Made by a program: the position numbers and the translations under genes
Assembly (NCBI GenBank): GCA_029851415.1
Contig: CM056742.1
Coordinates: 93,424,748 to 93,488,747, forward strand
Origin: Eretmocerus hayati
Lineage: Eukaryota; Arthropoda; Insecta; Hymenoptera; Aphelinidae
DNA length: 64,000 bases
Direction of reading: 5' to 3'
Part shown: in pieces, positions 54,701 through 64,000 of the stretch
Numbering within the stretch: the stretch's first letter is position 1
Layout: every line of letters starts with the position of its first letter
Notes under the pieces: model-generated
Told to the model about the DNA's origin: nothing
Seen by the model: the letters and a program-made list of their open reading frames with translations, nothing else
Database searches by the model: none

Positions 54701-55397
54701 GTTTCAGCGTTTACGAATTTACGAATTTACAGATTTACGAATTTACAGATTTAGCGAGGCGCATGCCGAGAGCGCTGCAGTGGTACGGTAAGCTACATTC
54801 ACATGTAAGTAGCTCCGCGGGAATTTCAAAAGTTAGCCAAGCCCAAATCTCACTTCCGAAGCTCCTAAGATGTATTTCTCGACTTTTCGTAAATATACTC
54901 GGGGTTTGAAGTACACAACTTGCACACGATTACACTGGACAACATAATTTTGGCTTTGAAAATTCTCTGTTCTAGGAGAACATTTGATCTTCTTGTAAAT
55001 ACCCCCATGTGGGGAACAAATCTGGTCTCAGTATTGCGCGTTCACGTTGACATATTTTCTGAATCGCGTAAAGTTGATTTTCATGGAAATCGCATCTACA
55101 TTGACAAATACACAAGAGAATCATGTCAGATTCGCACATTTCAGACGCAAAATTCTGGTTTCCAGAGGAATCGTGTGCGAGCTACTTTGTAGTATGATTA
55201 TATGTTTCAAAAAATCTATAAATACATCTTGGGAGCTTCGAGAGTGAGTTTTGGGCCTCACATATTTTTTGAAATTTCCGCGGAGCTACTCACATGTGAA
55301 TGTAGCTTGCCATACCGATGCGACGCACTGGCCATGCACGTCGCTGGTACTGTAAATCTTTGAATCCGTGCATTCGTAGATTCGTACACGCTGAAAC
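54701..55397. mobile_element. 697-bp foldback element
   Basis: Ends GTTTCAGCGTTTACGAAT and, in reverse complement, GTTTCAGCGTGTACGAAT. The arms run about 240 bp inward, including AGCTACATTCACATGT and AGTAGCTCCGCGG on both sides. There is a small TTTACGAA repeat in the left end and no ORF. Confidence 0.65.
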
Positions 55398-55750
55398 CGT
55401 AAATGGGATGGAATTGGAATGCGCAGTTATTTTGGGGGAATTTCTCATTTTTCGTGAAAATCTCATCACAAGCGAGGTACATGTCTCGGGGTGTAATCTA
55501 ACGATTCTGATCATGGAAACTAAGAGAATATTTTTTCCAATATTCAATTTCTAGGGAAGCAGTTCACAACACCCACTGTATTCAGAATTCTAATGCTGAC
55601 GCTGAAAGTATTCGTAAAACTGCACATAAATCACATTCCACAGAACTAACTTTTGCACCCTTATTTCTAAAGTGAAAAAAAATGCGTTAACAAATTGGCA
55701 TCTAAATTAATCCCCCAGTGTGATTCAATGGAATACATGGGGCAAAAGAA

Positions 55751-55818
55751 TTGAGTTATTCAGAGCTCGCTTGTCAAAGTGAAATTTCACTTTGACAAGC
55801 GAGCTCTGAATAACTCAA
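55751..55818. repeat. Perfect 68-bp palindrome with no loop
   Basis: Two 34-base arms starting TTGAGTTATTCAGAGCTCGC meet at GAAATTTC with no spacer and no mismatch. Flanks extend the match (GGGGCAAA) after a four-base bulge. It abuts the MITE at 55826. Confidence 0.9.
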
Positions 55819-55825
55819 TTTGCCC

Positions 55826-56131
55826 CTGCCTAAAATAAATGACTCATTTGAAATGACTCAGGGATTTGGGATATTTCAAATGACTGATTTGAAATGGGTC
55901 ATTTGAAAAATCTGTTTATAACTAAGTATTCTACGCCTGAAATGTAGAAAGGAATACTGAATCAAACATTGATTGTTGGAATTTTTTTCAAGTTTCCCAA
56001 ATGAATCATTCCAAATGAGTCACATCAAATGAGTCATTTCAAATGATCCATTTCTATCTTTCTTCAAATGAGTCATATCAAATATCCCAAATCCCTGAGT
56101 CATTTCGAATGAGTCATTTATTTTAGGTAGG
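55826..56131 (+). mobile_element. MITE copy 1, TGACTCA-rich
   Basis: Terminal inverted repeats of about 50 bp begin CCTGCCTAAAATAAATGACT. The interior is packed with ATGACTCATTTGAAATGA and its complement. A second copy lies at 59667 in reverse orientation. Confidence 0.75.
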
Positions 56132-56908
56132 GAAGGCTTTGATAGGTTTTGTGTGAGTTTTCACGTTGATACCCATGTAGAATTTGGAATTGTACACGAA
56201 TTAGGTAAGTTATGGTATTCATTAATATGCCTTTGAGGTGCTCAAGAGATTTGAATGACGTGTCTCATTACCACCAAGAGAATTCAAAGGCTGTCATAAA
56301 CAATCACTGAAATGAACTTGGAGAAATTGGTGATACCAATTTAGAGGAATGTATCGCATGAATAATCACCATATTTGCATTAGTTGGCGAATCTCCTGGC
56401 TGACAGAGTGCTTTGAGAATCAAGAATTCTATGCGACTTCAAATATTCATGTTAGAATTCTCAGGGATACAACCAGGACTTTCACCAATCTTTGTTATCT
56501 GTGCAATCCTTTTAGCATGATCAACACTTCAAAACTGAATTAAATCAATGAACTAAGAAACAATCATCACCCTCCTCATTTCGGCTATCTCGAAAAGCTG
56601 TCATTTCTTTTTTGCGGATTCTGCAGATAACCTTGTGCTTGAGATATAACAGGAACATGATGAATATCATGCACAATCAATTCAAGGATACATCAATCAT
56701 TCACCAAGAAAGAACAGGCGCAACGCCCCAGTTCTGATAGCATTGTCCTGAGGTATACATTACAATTGCCAAGAAAATGAAGAGGAATTTACTTCCTGTC
56801 TAGGAACATAGAGAGGGACTCTAACACTTTTCTCTCTTGTTCTACTTGCTAGGTTACGAGAAGGATTTTGCTGCGTCATTGAAGACAATAAAGAGAGCAC
56901 ACACTTAC
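56132..56908. other. No gene
   Basis: AT-rich. It would be the downstream part of the minus-strand gene beginning at 57343, but no further exon could be recognised. Confidence 0.35.
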
Positions 56909-57343
56909 TTGAGCAATCTCATCTGCACTATCAACGAATGCTTCTTCAATGTTGGGCTGCACATTTGCTTGAGGTACTTGATTATCAACATTTAATCCAG
57001 GTAAAGGATCAATAATAGGAGCTCCTGCCTCATGTCTATTTTGCATATTATTTACAGCGACTGCGTCCTCATCAGAAGATTCGGAGGCTGTGGAACTCTC
57101 ATGTGCTCTTCCAATATTTCTTTGACCCTGTAAGGAAATAAGTCTTGAAACAAATCCTCATTGAATTTTGTACATACATTAAACTGGAATGAGCTAATAT
57201 AAGAATGGCTCCCCAATAGACATATAAATACATACATGGATTACTCGATTTTCTGCTCTTTGTCTCTGGCGATCCTGAGTTTTGCGTGGTACTCTTTTTG
57301 AGACGTTATGTACCCAAGTCTTACGTTTTATCTTTTCCTCCAT
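56909..57343 (-). CDS. First two exons of an unrecognised gene, partial
   Basis: Exon 1 57343-57245 (MEEKIKRKTWVHNVSKRVPR..., 33 codons) and exon 2 57127-56909 (GQRNIGRAHESSTASESSDED..., 73 codons), joined in phase 0, with a GTAAGT donor after exon 2. It is a basic head followed by an acidic, Ser-rich stretch. That layout resembles exon 1 plus exon 2 of the transposase remnant at 39837, so it may be the start of a similar transposase. Later exons are not visible. It starts divergently from the gene at 57790. Confidence 0.4.
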
Positions 57344-57574
57344 CTCATATAAGGCGTTCCTGTCTGGTTCTGGCGAATCAATTTCACGATTTTGTTAAGA
57401 GATACATTACTGAATCTTCACATATCCTTTATGACCAAAAGTACTATTTGAATAATATTAGATGCGCGACATGTTTCACGCTTCGCGGTGGCGAGGTTAG
57501 ATAATCATACGCAAACGTTTTGCAAAACAGTTTGATACAAAAGTTTGAATCCCTTTTGATTCAAACTTTGAATT

Positions 57575-57797
57575 CTCGACATCGATCTGTCGTGCCGACA
57601 ACTCTTCACGTGCGCCGTTATTCAAAGTGGTTCAAACTTTCGAATCAATGAGAAATGAATTGGAAGTTTTACCGCGGTGGCGCCACGGGTACGTAACGGT
57701 GTGTAACTTATGAGTGCTTCGAATTGATTCGAAAGTTTGAACCACTTTGAATAACGGCGCACGTGAAGAGTTGTCGGCACGACAGATCGATGTCGAG
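57575..57797. repeat. Perfect 75-bp inverted repeat with 73-bp spacer
   Basis: 57575-57649 and 57723-57797 are exact reverse complements. Each arm contains CACGTG. The right arm ends inside the first codons of the gene at 57790. The spacer is unique and contains GGTGGCGCC. Confidence 0.95.
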
Positions 57798-58100
57798 ACT
57801 CGAGACGATGGCGTGAGTACCCTTTTTTACTACTTGACTAACTTTTTTCTTCCCTATATCAATTCAATTTTCTATCCAGTTCTCCAGACGGTTCGCCAAA
57901 TGACAGACCAGGCTGCCAGCCCAAGTTCTTTGTGGTGTATTACTTGGACACAAAGTTGACAAAGAAAGAAGCAAAGCGAACTGTCACTCTCGACGACGTT
58001 AAGAATTATGTAGGAAAAGAGCAAATCTTCTATGATGTTGCTTTCAAAACAAATGGAGATGATATTGTATACAAGGCTGCCCAAGTGATGGCGGAGGGTG
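57790..58100 (+). CDS. First two exons of an unrecognised gene, partial
   Basis: Exon 1 57790-57812 (ATG at 57790, second in-frame ATG at 57808) ends at a GTGAGT donor. Exon 2 57880-58100 begins after CTATCCAG and ends at GTAAGT. They join in frame to give M-A-S-P-D and then FFVVYYLDTKLTKKEAKR, VTLDDVKNYVGKEQIFYDVAF. No family recognised. The compact soluble-looking segment and clean splice sites favour a real gene. Later exons were not found up to 59600. Confidence 0.5.
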
Positions 58101-59660
58101 GTAAGTCATTCATCTTTCCTCATCATATCACATCGATCACTATTTAGACTCTAATACATTTTGTCCCTGCCCCAGTGAAATACATTATTTTCAAACCCTT
58201 CTCAAGAGAAATTTGCTACATTGGTTATAACTTTCATTCTTCCACCGCTCACGATATGGGTTCCACTTGAATTCAACTACTTTATCCAAGACGTTGTCTC
58301 TGTAGGGCAAAGCCGGAAGCAAGTTTAAGCCTAAGATGGAGCATTGTCGTAAAATGGTATCGATCTTCATCTTCCCATCAAATATTTTAACACTTTATCA
58401 GATTTTGTTGTCCTGGAATTTGTTACTCCGACTATCGATCTTGCTAAGGAGAGTCTTGGTGAAAAAAGCTAAACCTTATATCCTCTTCATCAGAACATCT
58501 CAGGAGTTCATCATTTTGGTTTCATTTGTTTGAACATATACCTAATGTTTGTCTTTCGAAAGAGATATATACTTACTACATTGGTTTTGGAATAGATGTT
58601 TCCCTCTTTCATAATTTCAGTCTTTTACTTTGCTTGGATTCTACTCTCCACTCTCACATGTGGTCTCTGTTAAGCTAAGCCGGAATCAAGTTCGAGCCTA
58701 TCAGAATTTGTGTTGAGTAGGTTTGCAATCAAAATGCCTCCAAAATTTGTCAACAATTCATGAGCTCGTAACATCAAGAATGAATGAAAAAACTCACATG
58801 TTCCGTGGAAGCCATAGTATCGCAGGAGGCAAAATACTGTTGCAGGAAGTTATTGAGAAATCCACTTTGCGATCAAATGAGATGCCCTGTTTCATAAACA
58901 CCTAGAATTAATAAGGCATTGTAGTAGTGATCATGGTACTGATCTTCCCCTTCTCCTCGAATATTTCAACTTTGTGTCAGACCTTGTCCCTTGGAATATT
59001 CTAGCTCTAATTGTTCAGCTTGATAAGGGAAGGCTTGGTAAAAAGAAGCTGGATATTTTTTTCTTCATCAAAACATCTCAGGAATTCATCATTTTAGTTT
59101 CCCTCAGATGAGAGCCTGTGAGTGTAATACTAGTTAACTTGTGGATACAAATTCATTAGTCTTGGGTTGTGGGATCAATTTCCTCCAAATTACCAGCTTG
59201 CAAACATCTAGAAATTTGGAGGTCGACTAATATTGGAACTTTATTTGGTTATTGCTGTGAAAGGGAAGTCTTGAAGTAAGACTCAACTATCTTGAAGTCG
59301 TCAACTTCAACTTGGAGCTGCAGGGTATAGTGAGGACAGTTCAGGTTCCTCCCAAGTGTCTATCCCAGGAAGGTTGATTGCAATGGGTTGATGTCAGAGC
59401 CTATTTCAAGTCAAAAAATGGAGAGGAAGATTCCCAAAGAAAAATCCCTGCCCCAGTGCTTTGCTATTTGGGGAGAGGAAAACTAGATGGATCTAGAGGC
59501 GAAGATAATTCTGAAATAGTACATTGAAGATTTGTAGAGTGTGTCCAAGTTAGTTAACAGATTATTGTTAAATTTCAAGGAATTTGTCGCAAAAAAGTTC
59601 AAAATAAAGTTGAGAAACCATCGCTGAACACTGCAAATTCTTAGACTTCAGCTACGTGAA
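58101..59660. repeat. Diverged direct repeat, period about 590 bp
   Basis: 58355-58535 and 58945-59110 match through 'gatcttc', 'cttggtgaaaaaa/cttggtaaaaaga' and CATCTCAGGA-TTCATCATTTT. A phrase near 58310 (AAGCCGGAAGCAAGTT) recurs near 58678. No coding sequence. Confidence 0.5.
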
Positions 59661-59666
59661 TAAACC

Positions 59667-59942
59667 CTGAAATAAATGACTCATTTGAAATGACTCATTT
59701 GAAGAAAGATAGGAATGAATCATTTGAAATGACTCATTCGATGTGACTCATTTGAAATGATTCATTTGGGAAACTTGAAAAAAATTCCAACAATCAATGT
59801 TTGATTCAATATTCTTTTCTACATTTCAGGCGTAGAATACTTAGTTATAAACAGATTCTTCAAATGACTCATTTCAAATCAGTCGATTGAAATATCCCAA
59901 ATCCCTGAGTCATTTCAAATGAGTCATTCATTTTAGGCAGGG
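59667..59942 (-). mobile_element. MITE copy 2, TGACTCA-rich
   Basis: Same family as 55826-56131 in reverse orientation. It shares the internal segments 'tctacatttcaggcgtagaatacttagttataaac' (in parts) and the TAGGCAGGGAAGG right end. Its other end is shorter. Confidence 0.75.
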
Positions 59943-60112
59943 AAGGAAATGAACACGCTGGACGCTGATTACCAGTGCCCAGCGTTGTTCGTCTACATGG
60001 CTCAGTCTAGGCATGGGCATCTAGACAGATCTACTAGTGCTCAGCGAGGGTCTCAAACTCTCCATTGCTCAGCGCCCAATTGAAAATTACTATGTCACGG
60101 CCGTGAAAAAAG

Positions 60113-61197
60113 AACATGGTCTGGGCGCCCAACAATGCTCCCGTATGCACTTCATTTTCCCCGGAAAATATTTACGTTTACTTGAGTATTTCGACGCGCT
60201 GAGTCGATTTTTCGAGGTCGCTGTTCCGAAATTTAATTCCTTTTTTTGGTATTAACAATTTTGTATGCAAAATTGAGGTTTTTGGCAAATATCTCCAGTT
60301 ATATGCATTATTCGGGAAAGCTTCATCGGACCAAAGTTGTAGATCGTGGAATTTCCCACAAAAAAGGTCCTCACAAGTTTCCTGGGAAATGAAAACCCCA
60401 GTCGGAAAGAGCGCGAAAAGCGCTCGGCGCGGTTAACATGCGTTTAAATGGAGCCATCGACAGAGCGCTGTTTGGTGCACTGCCATTTCCACAATTTTCA
60501 TTTTTTTGCGAAGCGACCTAGCTCATGTTGTGGAGGAACAAGCCTGCTTTGATATGGTACGAATTAGATTTAGAAGGAATCGAATAATTTTGGACTTTCG
60601 ACGAGACAGAAAAAAAATCGAGCGGAGGGGATACATGTGTGCGTGTGCGACAAGCACACTATCTCACATGCATACATGTATCCCCTCTGCTCGATTTTTT
60701 TTGTCTCGTCGAAAGTCCAAAATTATTCGATTCCTTCTAAATCTAATTCGTATCATATCAAAGCAGACTTGTTCCTCCACAACATGAGTCAGGTCGCTTC
60801 GCAAAAAAATGAAAATTGTGGAAATGGCAGTGCACCAAACAGCGCTCTGTCGATGGCTCCATTTAAACGTATGTTAACCGCGTCGAGCGCTTTTCACGCT
60901 CTTTCCGACTGGGGTTTTCATTTCCCAGGAAACTTGTTAGGACCTTTCTTGTGGGAAATTTCACGATCTACAACTTTGATCCGATGAAGCTTTCCCGGGA
61001 AATGCATATAAATCGAGATATTCGCCAAAAACCTCAATTTTGCACACAAAATTGTTAATAACAAAAAAAGTAATTAGATTTCGGAAAAGCGACCTCAAAA
61101 AATCGACTCAGCGCATTGAAATACGTAGGAAAACGTGAAGATTTTCCGGGGGAAATGAAGTGCATACGGGAGCATTGGTGGGCGCCCAGACTAACAT
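60113..61197. mobile_element. 1.08-kb foldback element
   Basis: Arms of about 530 bp from TGGTCTGGGCGCCCA to its complement meet near 60650 at GGATACATGT...ACATGTATCC. The frames inside are products of the inverted arms, not genes. Confidence 0.8.
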
Positions 61198-61239
61198 GAT
61201 GTCACGTGCATGTAATGAAATAGAACTTTAGTTTCATAA

Positions 61240-61815
61240 TTTCCAGGACATGATGAAAAGTTGTCATGGCACTTTGTCATGATCCTTAGCCATAATTTTC
61301 CAGATTTTCCACGGAGCTAGAGATGTCACGGGCTTCTTTCATGGGTCTTTGTCGTGACTTTTCAACATTATTTTGCACATTTTTCACGGCGCTAGGGATG
61401 GCACGGGCTTTTCATGGGTCTTTGTCATGATTTCGAAGATTTTCCGCGGCGCACAGCGAGAAATCAAAACAAAGTTTTGGTCGCTAGAAGCTAGCTGAAA
61501 GCATGGGCGCTAAATACCAAGAATTTGCCTCGATTCCTCGCTGTGCGGCGCTAGGGATGCCACGGGCTTTTGTTATGGGACTTTGTCACGATGTCTTGCC
61601 TTGATTTTGCAGATTCTCTGTGGTGCTAGACATTTCACGGGATTTTGTCATGGTACTCTGTGATGATTCTTTGTCAATATTTCTCAGATTTGCCGCGTGC
61701 TAATGATGTCACAATGTACTGTCATACGACGTTGTCATGATTTTTGTTAAGACTTTCCGGATTTTCTTCATCGCGAGGCATGTCACAGACTTCTGTCATG
61801 GGACTTGGTCGTTAT
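61240..61815. repeat. Diverged tandem repeat, unit about 80-95 bp
   Basis: The phrase 'gatgtcacgggcttttgtcatggg-ctttgtcatgatt' recurs about six times with variation. One more partial copy follows at 62125-62165. Confidence 0.6.
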
Positions 61816-61889
61816 TCACCGGTCCCTCCACTGCCCGCAGGATGTATTGGACTCTCCTCACCGGACTCTGTGACGATTCTCCGCGGTCT

Positions 61890-62130
61890 GGGGCCGGATT
61901 ACGAACAAACTCGCGCATGCACGAGCGACCGAGCGCGAAAAACGAGCTGAAACGAGCGACCGGAACTACGGAGCGTGCGAACCCACACCCCGGCTCTCCC
62001 ATGTGAAAAGTGCAGGGGCCAGTAAGTGGGGGTACTCGTGTTTCGTAGGCTTCGTCGTGTCGGTCGCTCGTTTCTCGCGCTTGGGCTCGCGTCGTGCGCT
62101 TGTTCCTAATCTGGCCCCTGAAGCATGTTG
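61890..62130. mobile_element. Imperfect foldback of about 240 bp
   Basis: GGGGCCGGATTACGAACAA at the left and the complement of TTGTTCCTAATCTGGCCCC at the right enclose arms rich in CGAGCG and GAAACGAGCGACCG. It splits the tandem repeat around it. Confidence 0.55.
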
Positions 62131-64000
62131 TCGGCTTTTGTCAAAGACACTTCGTCATGAATTAACTGATTCCCACGATGCGGGGACTTGGCCGATGTTG
62201 GCTGGAAAAGCTGGGAAAATGTAACGTCTATTTCAACAGTCTAATTGGATACATTGACAACATGCATTGATAAATTTGAATACAGCTTTCACTTTCCCGA
62301 GGAACTTCATTGAAAAATAGCCACTCTTGAAGCGCTGTTATGCGCTCTAACGGCAACCAGCTGGATGTATATAATTAAAATAATTATATATAGCGCTAAC
62401 TGAACGAGATGTGCCCTTCGGCGAGACCCTAAAAACCCTTCACCGATAAATAATGCCCAATTGCTGTCATTCCCCAAGATCCCAGATCACCCAATGTACG
62501 CGCGGCACAACACTGAGCACTATTCCGTAGAAAGTAGTTTTTTCTCCAACACTAACCCATCCCTCTTGTAATTGACTCCGAGGACATAACAGTGATGTTA
62601 TCTCTTCGGCGATCGGTAACAAGAGGGATAGATTAGCGTTTAATGCAAAACTACTGTTGAAACAAACTTCTGTGATGCTCCTTACGCGCTTACGCGTGTG
62701 AAATCCTGGGGCTTTATCCCGAATTTCTGCCTCGTGGACAGCCAGTGTTTGTGAGAGAGTACGTGCCTGAGCTGCCACGTTGTGTATGCGCGAGTGTACA
62801 CAAAACATAGAGGTATAAGAACACACACGCGTCAGTTGCATCCGCTTATCAGACATCTGGAAACATATACGTGGCACTGTTTTGATTTACTATTCGTGAG
62901 AAAAATATGAAATTTGAACCATTGAGAATAAAAAATATTATAACATTTCGATTGAAAATTTTAATTTCTCTTGTCGTAGGATTTGATTTTCTCGTCAACC
63001 TCTATTTTTCTGATACAATGAATCCAGCCATCAATATTTAGTTTCAGTTCATTCAAGAATTCTTTCGTGATCGCTTCTCTACCCTTAATTTTTCATTACC
63101 ATGGCTAGCTCACTCCAGGTGTCCTGGAGCAGTTGCCCGGCTACTACCAACGGACTCGAGATTCTCGGGCCTCGATTTTTCATATTCGCGCGCATGACAC
63201 AGCGGCCTGTGGATTCCCCCGCGTGGAACACCTGACCTGAGTAACCGCGTTGCGCGCATGCGCCACAAGGAAGGTGCTTACACATTCTGTCTCTCTCCTT
63301 TGCGCAGAACTGCCGGACGCTTCCGCACAGTAAAAGGTATGAGACTCGCTCACTCTATTCTTATACCTCTGTGATACAGAACAGTTCCCGAGCAGCGAGG
63401 TTACGTTGATAACTATGACGTTGCCAACATGGCTCACTCAAACCTCCAAGGCTGATTGTCCCAGGAGACATACCTTGAGCTGTCGAAAGGAGTGTTTTAT
63501 GTGCAACTTTTTGTTATAACGCGTTCTGCTTGTTAAGGTAGTTTGTTCAGACTATGTTGACCAAATGTTGGGGAATCGACATTGCCATTTCGGGGCTTTG
63601 AAAAAAATACATCGATATTTATCTGCTATCATTCATTTTGCGTTAGATGGGTGGTCACTACGAAGCGCTCAAAATTTTCTGTTTTGGGGTTTCGAAAGCG
63701 GGCTGGGAGAATTCATGAGAATCGTCCCATATTCAACAGCGGGGAAGCTATCACAATATGTGGATAGAGTGCGCAATCGATATGGAAAATTACCTGTGAT
63801 TATGACGGGACCCACAGAAGATCCAAACCCGAATTTTCATCATACGCAACTGAATTATCAATTGCTAGTGCGATCCGCAAGACGGTCCCGCTTTTGAATG
63901 AAGATTACATTTTTTCAGCAAATAGGACTGACCTCGTTCTGAGTTGACAACCAACTGGATCCCTCTGAATCATGAGAAATATAATATCCACCAACTAATA
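62131..64000. other. No supported gene
   Basis: It contains a TATATAATTA palindrome near 62368. A 136-residue minus-strand frame (62467-62877) and a 110-residue plus-strand frame (63565-63897) have no pattern that I recognise. The latter could be a transposon scrap. Confidence 0.35.

Noticed and set aside
60506..60987. Two plus-strand frames
   Set aside because: They lie in the two arms of the 1.08-kb foldback and mirror each other.

Overview
The window looks like a transposon-rich stretch of an arthropod genome, most likely an insect. It has multi-exon genes with GT-AG introns, Ty3/Gypsy, Copia and R1-like retrotransposons, P-element-like and tnp2-like DNA transposons, many foldback elements and MITEs, satellites, and one 100-base assembly gap. 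I cannot name the species. Hymenoptera is a guess from the mix of elements.

Positions 974-16469 are the exceptional part: a very large, gene-rich Ty3/Gypsy-type endogenous retrovirus on the + strand. Upstream of gag are five closely packed ORFs (974-5162). They are divergent paralogues of one family I do not recognise. Gag (5162-6880) carries seven CCHC zinc knuckles. A GGGAAAC slippery site followed by a predicted H-type pseudoknot leads into pol by -1 frameshifting. Pol has two tandem retropepsin domains, then RT, RNase H and integrase with a GPY/F-like end. It is broken by a 15-C run at 8504-8518 and appears to carry a small in-frame RT deletion. Downstream are an insect-retrovirus (F-like) envelope gene (11335-12999), two small ORFs related to each other (13141-13497, 13832-14227), and a second, unrelated envelope gene of the chuvirus glycoprotein type (14463-16469). 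Candidate 3' splice sites precede both envelope genes and the second small ORF, which suggests spliced subgenomic mRNAs. No LTR pair could be found, so the ends are not defined. The left LTR may lie outside the window.

16470-34650 holds no clear host gene. It contains GC-rich sequence with strong hairpins, an LTR/PBS-like segment near 19270, a P-element-derived THAP gene on the minus strand (19966-21822) that lacks the catalytic core, inverted repeats, a 57-nt minisatellite (29455-30180), a tRNA-derived SINE-like piece, and a 330-bp tandem repeat (33280-34270).

34681-38518 is a six-exon gene whose intron phases all agree. Its first intron holds a 978-bp foldback element, and its last exon is interrupted by a 209-bp MITE with an 8-bp target duplication. 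39837-41664 is a decayed tnp2/Transposase_21-like transposase. 42665-47340 is a complete Copia element on the minus strand, with 234-bp LTRs, a 5-bp target duplication (atgct), PBS and PPT. Its coding frame is broken by three UGA codons, a frameshift and a 63-bp insertion.

47341-64000 is mostly repeats: a 100-N gap, an R1-like ORF1 remnant, an 80-bp tandem array, several foldbacks, a perfect 68-bp palindrome, two copies of a MITE packed with TGACTCA motifs, and a perfect 75-bp inverted repeat lying between two divergent candidate genes (57343 leftward, 57790 rightward).
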